DNA of 64,000 bases from Mytilus galloprovincialis (lineage: Eukaryota > Mollusca > Bivalvia > Mytilida > Mytilidae), in the NCBI RefSeq assembly GCF_965363235.1, contig NC_134838.1, positions 14,478,441 to 14,542,440 of the forward strand. The letters run 5' to 3'. Each line of letters opens with the position of its first letter. The stretch's first letter is position 1. The notes under the pieces were generated by a model, which saw only the letters and a list, made by a program, of their open reading frames with translations, was not told where the DNA came from and ran no database searches. This document shows positions 59,501-64,000 of the stretch, piece by piece. The translations under genes were made by a program, and so were the position numbers.

Positions 59501-61932
59501 GAATCAAAGTTCATCCTCAGTTTTCAGTGGAGTTTAAGTTATTAGATTTCTTGTGTAGTGTTATGTGGAATGGTGTTTGTCTTTTTTATTTGAAACAAAT
59601 TAAATAATTGCACTTTTAGTTCATAAAATAATAACAGAAAGATTTATTTATATATCATGTATCATGAATATAATTTCCTTAAAAAACTAAGGTAATTATT
59701 ACTGAATATATCTAATATTCTTATTTTTTCTAAACACACTTTATAAACTTACTGTAAAATGGAACAAAGCAGACCCTTCTGATTCCTCGGGATATTGAAA
59801 CTCAAACAGAACTGAGCCTGTCTTGACTAGATTTACAGAGTATGTCAACTGAGCATTGCAATCACCTGGCGTTACAGATAGATAACTTCCTTTGGCAGTA
59901 AATGCATTGCTGTAAAAGTGATTATATACCTACTACAAAAGTATTCAATTAAATACATGTATATATACTAAATTATCAACAGTACTTGTTGATAATGACT
60001 TAAATAAACAATGTAGTACAGATATTCTGTTGGGATGTGCCTGAGAGATATTCAAAACCTAATCATTATATATATTTAAGATGTAAGTTCAAACTGTTAT
60101 TTCATTTTTTGTCAAAACTGATGCCGATATTGCACTATGTTCTATGTGAGTTTATTTAATATAATAAATTTACATCTACATATCAAGATTATATACTATG
60201 TACTGAGTTATTAGTTATAGTACAGTTTTTGATTGATAAGGAAATTATTGTTTTCACTTCAACCAGTATTACTGTTATAAAAAGACGATTTTTTCCTTAT
60301 AAATTATTGTATATATATCTAATATTGTTATGAGATTCTATATAGGCTTCAAAGGCATACTCAAATAGAATGATTTGATAAAGTTATTAACCTTGAGCAG
60401 TTCACCGTGTCCTCATCCTCTCCCTCTCCCATTTCAAAATGGCGGAATCTGAATGATTCTGCTGTAGATGTAAATCCTTCTGGAATTTTCTCCCAATTTT
60501 CAAATCTGATGCCATCACCAAGTGAGAATGTACCAGATTGACAATGTTTACATTCCTGGTCTCCTGATATATCTAAATACTGCCCTTTATCACATGTAAA
60601 ATCTACAAGAAACATACATAATCTACAATTCAATATACTTTGTTTTCACTGCTACATTTATCAATCCTAATTTTTCATTTACAATATTTCATTTTCAAAC
60701 TATATTACACCATTTGTACACATAGTTTTCATGCCAGACATAGTATAGTACAAACTGGCATGGTATTAATCATAATTTTTTCCCGCAAAATTTTATAAAC
60801 ATTTCAAAAAGGAAACTCATATTCCCCTTTTTGGTTGATATTTCTGAAACAAAAGAATAGTAATCTAACAAGAATTTGCCTCAAAGGACACAATGTTCAG
60901 ATCACAATTATTCCATGTACAACTGTAAGCTAAAGGTGAATTTTGAAATCAGGGTCAAAAGCATAATTTGAAATATATATTGATCAGGTTGATAATAACT
61001 TAATAAACAATGCAGTACAGATATTCTAGTGTTTTTGCTGTTACCACTTTCCCCCAGAAACTATGTTCATGATGTTACACTATAATCATGACAAGAGAAA
61101 GATTTTTTTGTTGCAGATTGTTCTTGCCAATGGCCAATGGGTTATTTTCAACTGCTAATAACCAAAATTCAGAGAGGGTTACATTTTAATATTTTTTTTA
61201 TCTTCTGAGCCATGTGTTTGAAAAGAATGTCTCCTAGGGAGTGCAATCATTAACCAACAAAAAAATGTCATTTTAGCAGGAAGTATAACAACAAGCATAA
61301 CTCACTTACACTCAGTCTCATAGTAATGATTTGCTACATGTCATGCATGTATAGATCAGTGGGGAATGATACTTATCTAATGCATTCAAACAAGTATATC
61401 CTACATGTATAGATCAGTGGGGAATGATACTCATCTAATTCATTTAAACAAGTATATCCAAGACTTTTCCCAGTATCTATAACTTACCACAACTTTTACC
61501 CCTGATAGCAAGATGTGGTGCTCCACAGTAAGTACAGGAGTTTGTAATTACTCAGTATTAATAACTTACCACAACTTTTGCCCCTGACAGCAGGATGTGG
61601 TGCTCCACAGTACAGGAGTTTGTAATTACTCAGTATTAATAACTTACCACAACTTTTGCCCCTGATAGCAGGATGTGGTGCTCCATCAGTGCAGGAGTTT
61701 ATTATAACTCAGTAATAATAACTTACCACAACTTTTGCCCCTGACAGCAGGATGTGGTGCTCCATCAGTACAGGAGTTTATTATAACTCAGTATTAATAA
61801 CTTACCACAACTTTTGCCCCTGACAGCAGGATGTGGTGCTCCACCCGTACAGGAGTTTGGTTTCTTTGGTACTTGGACTCTCCATCTGCCACCATTACTA
61901 TCACATTCTGTATATTCAAAATGGTAATCTCC
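38510..61932 (-). CDS. ELAPOR: ELAPOR1/2 orthologue, 21 coding exons (967 aa, N-terminus outside window)
   Basis: Twenty-one exons with consensus splice sites join in phase to 2904 bases: 967 codons plus the stop. The product aligns along its whole length with vertebrate ELAPOR1/2 (KIAA1324/EIG121, about 1010-1030 aa); only the signal peptide and first residues are missing. Landmarks: [23 protein letters not shown], a run of CxxC growth-factor-receptor-like cysteine repeats ([15 protein letters not shown]), [21 protein letters not shown], one membrane span near residues 865-886, then LEYKYMKL. The tail has YMKL (YxxPhi sorting motif, at the place of human YSKL) and NPF (EH-domain ligand). ELAPOR proteins are type I membrane proteins of the secretory and endolysosomal system with a mannose-6-phosphate-receptor-homology-type region, linked to autophagy and granule maturation. 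One gene stands for the two vertebrate paralogues here. Introns carry many repeats, including amplified exon edges. Confidence 0.95.
39480..39600 (+). repeat. Family B fragment (ELAPOR intron)
   Basis: GGAGATGTGGGATTTCTGTC then AATGAGACAGCAACCTGAAC; degraded. Confidence 0.45.
39815..39995 (-). CDS. ELAPOR: ELAPOR exon t (cytosolic tail)
   Basis: Encodes [28 protein letters not shown] and [13 protein letters not shown], matching human LEYKYSKL, ADSCAIMEGED and KIKSFTSKRT. YMKL fits the YxxPhi endosomal sorting consensus. Confidence 0.94.
40470..40552 (-). CDS. ELAPOR: ELAPOR exon s (transmembrane)
   Basis: Encodes [20 protein letters not shown] then YCWQRNK: the single membrane span and first cytosolic residues (human CYFWKKNQ). 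Confidence 0.93.
40780..41067 (+). mobile_element. Core-repeat element family D, copy 2 (one core)
   Basis: ACAAGAATGTGTCCATAGTA to TAAATGGGGCATAAAAA, with a CGAACAGACGGAAAAACGGA tract. ELAPOR intron, antisense. Confidence 0.75.
41566..41629 (-). CDS. ELAPOR: ELAPOR exon r
   Basis: Encodes [20 protein letters not shown], the juxtamembrane ectodomain (human [20 protein letters not shown]). Ends in phase 0. Confidence 0.9.
42103..42332 (-). repeat. 47-bp array containing the ELAPOR exon q donor, 5 copies
   Basis: Units centred on ATTTACTCTGGTTTAGTATA recur at 46-49-bp spacing (42124, 42171, 42217, 42266, 42313). The last unit is the exon edge itself: on the minus strand TACTAAACCAGA|GTAAATATC. 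The other copies carry diverged versions of the same exon end and donor. Confidence 0.9.
42317..42559 (-). CDS. ELAPOR: ELAPOR exon q
   Basis: Encodes [32 protein letters not shown] and CPKCAKEDF, almost identical in pattern to human [14 protein letters not shown] and CPLCSVADY. Donor CCAGA|GTAAAT. Its 3' edge and donor are repeated in the adjoining intron (42103-42332). Confidence 0.95.
42702..42810. mobile_element. 109-bp foldback MITE
   Basis: GGAGTCGATTTCACAAAAAA and CTTACGACTAAGATT face their complements across a short loop. Confidence 0.8.
43052..43160 (+). repeat. Family A fragment, degraded
   Basis: AAAATTGATAATGGAAATGA then GGAATATGTCAAAGAG. Confidence 0.55.
43376..43415 (-). CDS. 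ELAPOR: ELAPOR exon p (40-bp micro-exon)
   Basis: A 40-bp exon encoding [12 protein letters not shown], matching human DVIFFYRSND. Both splice sites are consensus and its length keeps the frame, so it is constitutive if the protein is to stay intact. Confidence 0.88.
43921..44000 (-). CDS. ELAPOR: ELAPOR exon o
   Basis: Encodes [18 protein letters not shown] to YPTEG, at the place of human LADRLIGVTTDMTLDGI. Donor GAGG|GTAAAT. Confidence 0.88.
44449..44543. mobile_element. 95-bp foldback MITE
   Basis: ATTTTTCATATCAGACC and GGTCTGATATGAAAAAT are exact complements; inner CTATCAGCCC pairs with GGGCTGATA. Confidence 0.8.
44607..44871 (+). mobile_element. Core-repeat element family D, copy 3
   Basis: ACAAGAATGTGTCC to GGGGCATAAAAA, one core. 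ELAPOR intron, antisense. Confidence 0.75.
45250..45350 (-). CDS. ELAPOR: ELAPOR exon n
   Basis: Encodes [20 protein letters not shown] to LSTQPT, matching human GFSKSITAYVCQAVIIP and VSSQPV. Phase 2 donor CCAG|GTATG. Confidence 0.92.
45980..46121 (-). CDS. ELAPOR: ELAPOR exon m
   Basis: Encodes [20 protein letters not shown] and [20 protein letters not shown], matching human [21 protein letters not shown]. The first ~40 bp and the acceptor are repeated in the upstream intron (46084-46345). Confidence 0.93.
46084..46345 (-). repeat. 41-bp array containing the ELAPOR exon m acceptor, about 6 copies
   Basis: Units with TTTACAAATGTTATCCTAAA recur at 38-45-bp spacing (TCCT at 46120, 46161, 46202, 46242, 46287, 46325). 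The first is the exon boundary: on the minus strand TTTTTAG|GATAACATTTG. The others are intronic copies of acceptor plus exon start. Confidence 0.9.
46375..46620 (+). mobile_element. tRNA-derived SINE
   Basis: TGGCTCATAGTCTAAG fits an A box and GTGTTCCAACC a B box about 50 bp later. They are followed by GGTTGCCAGTTTTCCTGC and CTCCCTCCACCAATA, a conserved central domain of bivalve SINEs (Meta/V type), and a CAACAACC-type tail. Confidence 0.65.
46755..46982 (-). CDS. ELAPOR: ELAPOR exon l
   Basis: Encodes [36 protein letters not shown] and DCTF, matching human CTSCPAGYYIDRDSGTC and following. Ends ACAA|GTATGT, phase 2. Confidence 0.94.
46988..47060. repeat. 32-bp tandem duplication at the ELAPOR exon l acceptor tract
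   Basis: AAATAAATGTGCTTACACAT occurs twice right upstream of the acceptor at 46983-46984, duplicating its pyrimidine tract region. Confidence 0.75.
47186..48638. mobile_element. 1.45-kb CCGTA-TIR element, TA target duplication
   Basis: Ends TA|CCGTATATTCCCAATTTAAA and its rough complement ending TTTTTACGG|TA. The type of terminus and TA duplication point to the Tc1/mariner-pogo group. No transposase ORF. Confidence 0.65.
48641..48833. mobile_element. CTGTGGATTC MITE, copy 1 (193 bp)
   Basis: TA|CTGTGGATTCATTTTATTTT ... AATAATGAATCCACAG|TA. Its left TA is also the right TA of the preceding element. Confidence 0.85.
49098..49190. repeat. Short inverted repeat (MITE-like)
   Basis: AGATTATCATTGGTCATCTC and GAGATGATCAATGATAATCT face each other about 70 bp apart. 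Confidence 0.7.
49709..49896. mobile_element. CTGTGGATTC MITE, copy 2 (degraded)
   Basis: TGGTGGATTCATTAATTTTT ... AATAATGAATCCACA. Confidence 0.75.
50315..50503 (-). CDS. ELAPOR: ELAPOR exon k
   Basis: Encodes [13 protein letters not shown] and [19 protein letters not shown], matching human TSFTWAFQRTT and AKIYSINVTNVMNGVASYC. Donor AATAG|GTAAGG, phase 2. Confidence 0.94.
50877..50941 (-). CDS. ELAPOR: ELAPOR exon j
   Basis: A 65-bp exon encoding [18 protein letters not shown], matching human ETWKGSKGK. Donor TTTTC|GTAAG. Confidence 0.9.
51395..51667 (+). mobile_element. Core-repeat element family D, copy 4
   Basis: ACAAGAATGTGTCC to GGGGCATAAAAA, one core. ELAPOR intron, antisense. Confidence 0.75.
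51693..51904 (-). CDS. ELAPOR: ELAPOR exon i
   Basis: Encodes [33 protein letters not shown] and the CTGRCEFVF block (human CSVNCELYF). Ends in phase 0 at GTA|GTAAGC. Confidence 0.93.
52375..52500 (-). repeat. Family B fragment
   Basis: GGCAATCATACCACATCTCA end, reverse complement of the family B start. Confidence 0.65.
52558..52843 (-). CDS. ELAPOR: ELAPOR exon h
   Basis: The longest exon. Encodes [35 protein letters not shown] and [10 protein letters not shown], matching human CPPCNPGFFK and KWWNTLPTNM. Phase 1 at the donor TCTG|GTAAGG. Confidence 0.95.
53105..53215 (-). repeat. Family B fragment
   Basis: GGCTGTACGGTGACCTATGA then ATTGGCAATCATACCACATC. Confidence 0.7.
53247..53332 (-). 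CDS. ELAPOR: ELAPOR exon g
   Basis: Encodes [18 protein letters not shown] to CVNGK, matching human SCNVRPACTDKDYFY. Donor AAAG|GTGATG. Confidence 0.92.
54168..54452 (+). pseudogene. Inverted copy of ELAPOR exon e with its upstream intron
   Basis: GGGATTGTGCATTAGAAGCT and following, through TTTTTTAACAG and ACCAAATTGGAGAAAGG, match the reverse complement of 58275-58556. The copied exon start (54404) translates [17 protein letters not shown] and then diverges to a stop. The copy is antisense to the gene. Confidence 0.85.
54731..54880 (-). CDS. ELAPOR: ELAPOR exon f
   Basis: Encodes [16 protein letters not shown] and two further CxxC repeats ([20 protein letters not shown]), the growth-factor-receptor-like cysteine-rich region. 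Phase 1 at both ends. Confidence 0.94.
55348..57487 (+). mobile_element. Core-repeat element family F
   Basis: Opens GCTTTATACGACCGCAGAGG. It contains a ~125-bp near-identical duplication (55944 and 56105), four ~130-bp units (GGACCAACTTGAAAACT...) and three ~165-bp units (GCTTATTTGGGCCC...). Then comes GGACGACGACGACGACGACG, and a terminal hairpin ATACGACC/GGTCGTAT ending ATAAAAAG. No coding capacity. Confidence 0.8.
57622..57831. mobile_element. CTGTGGATTC MITE, copy 3 (210 bp)
   Basis: TA|CTGTGGATTCATTATTATTT ... AAATGAATCCACAG|TA. Confidence 0.85.
58211..58322 (-). CDS. ELAPOR: ELAPOR exon e
   Basis: Encodes [16 protein letters not shown] to RKIEVTG, matching human NRGNNVLYWR and RNIAITG. 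Its first ~48 bp and upstream intron exist as an inverted copy at 54168-54452. Confidence 0.93.
58809..58901 (-). CDS. ELAPOR: ELAPOR exon d
   Basis: Encodes [10 protein letters not shown] to AWGHIG, matching human VQNDQCQPNA. Phase 0 at both ends, donor GGT|GTAAGT. Confidence 0.92.
59753..59909 (-). CDS. ELAPOR: ELAPOR exon c
   Basis: Encodes [20 protein letters not shown] (human [20 protein letters not shown]) and ends FHFT in phase 0 at ACA|GTAAG. Confidence 0.93.
60392..60602 (-). CDS. ELAPOR: ELAPOR exon b
   Basis: Encodes [10 protein letters not shown] and [21 protein letters not shown], matching human [21 protein letters not shown]. It ends TCAAG|GTTAAT. The donor is a weak GTTAAT, but phase 2 joining restores NCSSNAF against human NCTSSKW. 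Confidence 0.92.
61349..61460. repeat. About 60-bp tandem duplication
   Basis: TGTATAGATCAGTGGGGAAT occurs twice with the following sequence to CAAGTATATCC. Confidence 0.85.
61493..61860 (-). repeat. 79-bp array containing the ELAPOR exon a donor, 5 copies
   Basis: CTTACCACAACTTTTGCCCC begins units at 61493, 61564, 61643, 61722 and 61801 (spacing 71, 79, 79, 79). The 61801 unit is the genuine exon end and donor (GGGCAAAAGTTGTG|GTAAG). The others copy about 55 bp of exon plus donor into the intron. Confidence 0.93.
61806..61932 (-). CDS. ELAPOR: ELAPOR exon a (residues 1-42 of the visible part)
   Basis: Starts in phase 0 with [19 protein letters not shown], equivalent to human EYHYEYTACDSTGSRWRV, and ends RGKSC plus one base at TGTG|GTAAG. 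The signal-peptide exon is further right, beyond 64000. The last ~55 bp and the donor are repeated in the adjoining array (61493-61860). Confidence 0.93.
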
Positions 61933-64000
61933 CTACAACAAAACAATACCATTATACCATGTAGTTATTACTTTGTGTAATATTTTTTAGTTTAATTATC
62001 ATTTCTGAGTTCTTTTTTTCTTTTAATATGAAAATGGGTAAAATTTATTATGACACTTTTTATTTGTAGATTAAATACAACATGAATAGATGTTATACCT
62101 TCCTCCACATATATATAGTTTATTTAAAGTCATATATTTTAAAATTGAGAATGAAAATTATGAATTTATCAAGGGGACAACAACCTGACTAAAGAGCATA
62201 AAACAGCCAATGGTCACTAATGGGTCTTTAACACAGCGGGAAATTGGGAAATCCATCACCCAGAGGTGGGCCTCAGCTGACCCCTAAATAATAAATTGTA
62301 CTAGTTCAGTGAAAATGGATGTCATCTTTGGTGACCGTCTGCTGTTGTCTGTTCTATGGTTGGTTTGGTGTTTCTTTGACACATTCCCCATTTCCATTCT
62401 CAATTTTATACTAAACTCTTAAACATATGCTAACTTTGAACATCAAAACAATAAAACCTTAATGTCTCTTCATAACTCTATAAAATTGACTATCAAATTA
62501 GGGTGTATCAGAAGTTTTACAGACTAATAATCTATATGTATATCAAGCTCAATAATCTTATTTACACCTATGTGTAGGAATTATTTTCATTTAAATGTGT
62601 ATGATACATGCATGCTTTTTTTTACTGGGCCTGATTTTGTTTATCTGAATTATTTTTGCAAAAAATTTCTCACAAAAATGTCTAACTGTTTTAAAATACT
62701 TTAACAATGACATCATCAATATTTTCAAATCATATACATGAAATACACTAAATTCTTGCACAATGCACAATTTGAAACTGAGTAACTTTGTTTGGTTTTC
62801 TTGCAAATGTTCATGGATAGTAACTGTATACTTTAGAATGTTGTGCTCAATAGACCATGTTGTTTTTTAATATCAAAAAAGTTGTGATAAAATCTGTAAA
62901 ATATGAATGTAATCTTTACCCCTTAAAAAACTATAATAAATGAGAGTCAATGAGCTTATTCAGAAAATTAAGGTTCCAATACATGCATGTTCCACTATTG
63001 CTGGTAATATTTTGAAGCATACATGTATGTACATGTATATGTTCTGTTTTTATAAATTGTGTACATGTTGAAGGTCATTAACATTAGTCTGATTTAGAAA
63101 CTAGCCCCTATATATAAATCATGATTTTGTACTTATTAGTTAAATTTATTTGAAGGAAAATATTCTTTATAGGTTACCAGACCAACAATGCACCGAACAT
63201 GAGGACAATTAGTTACAAGGACCTTCAGGCAAGGTGATGTGATCTACATTTCTGTAAATGTCAACTCCACAGGCATTTTAACAAACTTTCACTTATTTAA
63301 CAAACTTAATGATAAAACATTCTATAAACATGGTAATTTCCTTTTAAAGAATACATGTTTTCTAAAAATAAATCTATACATGGTTTTCTTAAAAGCTTTT
63401 AACTAGTAGGAAATCTAAGATTCAGTATATATTTAAAACCTGATTTTATTCATGTAAATTCATGGCTGACACTGAAAATTATTGATTTGAATTATAAAAA
63501 GTTTCATCTCCATGACTCCATGTACATTATTTAAAACACAGTCAGTCCAATCTTTAAATGGATATTAGTTTTTCTATGCATGTGTGTTCCAAATTCCAAA
63601 TACTGTTTTTAAAAACACTAGGCAATGATATAAATGGAGTTTTTTTTTAAACTAATTCCAATTCATTCTAATATAAAACAGATTATATTTCATAATTCAT
63701 GTATATTATCATGATCATACATGTCAAAAGTATTACTCATAAATCATGAATATTGCATAGCTAAAAGCTGAATAAAAAATTATCTGATAAATTTCTTGAA
63801 AAAATCAATATGTAAACAGACAGAAATTGGAATGAACTTTGTATAAATGCCAGTATTACTTCTGATATGACCATCAGACTATAGATAAGAATGAAATGAA
63901 ATATTACATTGTATAGTATCACATTCTCCCATAGAAGGTAACTAATACAAGTATCCAATCCTAATTGATAAAGTAACATAAAACTCTCTTGCGGAACATA
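61933..64000. other. ELAPOR: ELAPOR 5' intron; no upstream exon found
   Basis: Apart from the family A element at 62140-62408, nothing exon-like that would precede GDYHFEY was found, so the first exon(s) should lie beyond the window. Confidence 0.5.
62140..62408. mobile_element. Family A element with both ends (foldback)
   Basis: TAAAATTGAGAATGAAAATT at the left and CATTTCCATTCTCAATTTTA at the right are complements, showing that family A is a TIR element of about 270 bp. Other copies in the window are one-ended fragments. Confidence 0.75.

Noticed and set aside
60391-60392. Annotating a frameshift or missing exon at the weak GTTAAT donor of ELAPOR exon b
   Set aside because: The phase-2 join to exon c restores the conserved NCSS block, so the weak donor is accepted.

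Overview
The window looks like nuclear DNA of a marine bivalve, most likely a mytilid mussel. It is AT-rich, has long introns, and is full of interspersed families I associate with mussel genomes: short foldback elements, core-repeat elements beside GACGGACG-type microsatellites, a tRNA-derived SINE and hammerhead-ribozyme fragments. Species assignment is inference; I ran no searches.

Genes. (1) 8.7-9.6 kb, minus: CLN8 (TLC-domain ER protein), whole coding sequence in one exon. (2) 24.9-27.6 kb, minus: an unrecognised small basic protein with a dense cysteine cluster, two or three exons. (3) 27.9-30.8 kb, plus: a 161-residue cysteine-rich single-pass membrane protein with a C-terminal PPSY motif, two exons, resembling the Shisa/WBP1/VOPP1 adaptor group. 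Genes 2 and 3 are head to head, 318 bp apart. (4) 38.5-61.9 kb, minus: an ELAPOR1/ELAPOR2 (KIAA1324/EIG121) orthologue. I could place 21 coding exons, all joining in phase, that give 967 residues up to the stop; the signal-peptide exon(s) lie beyond the right edge.

Non-genic layout. 0-8.6 kb: repeats, including a 443-bp foldback, an element with an 8-bp target duplication (hAT-like) and a core-repeat element. 10-16.7 kb: interspersed repeats and a 1.1-kb CAGGGCCG element carrying a 49-bp palindrome. 16.7-23.6 kb: a block bounded by 32-bp inverted repeats with 70-bp arrays in opposite orientation at its two ends, holding several nested insertions. 28.2-30.6 kb: the intron of gene 3, with a reverse-transcriptase remnant and a 1.26-kb element with palindrome-rich ends. 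31-38 kb: mostly empty, with one possible orphan exon and a five-core element. 39-62 kb: ELAPOR introns, loaded with small transposons.

Most notable: (a) three ELAPOR exons whose edges, with their splice sites, have been amplified into 41-79-bp minisatellites in the adjoining intron; (b) an inverted copy of an ELAPOR exon with its acceptor, 3.8 kb from the original; (c) two 37-49-bp palindromes, each flanked by a perfect 7-bp direct repeat; (d) three G-rich-TIR elements with 6-bp target duplications; (e) several sequence-unrelated families that share one plan of core repeats plus a terminal hairpin; (f) the 6.9-kb block with mirrored arrays.

Together: CLN8 (ER export of lysosomal enzymes in vertebrates), ELAPOR (a receptor-like endosome/lysosome protein) and a possible VOPP1/WBP1-like protein suggest an endolysosomal theme, but there is no evidence here that they act together.
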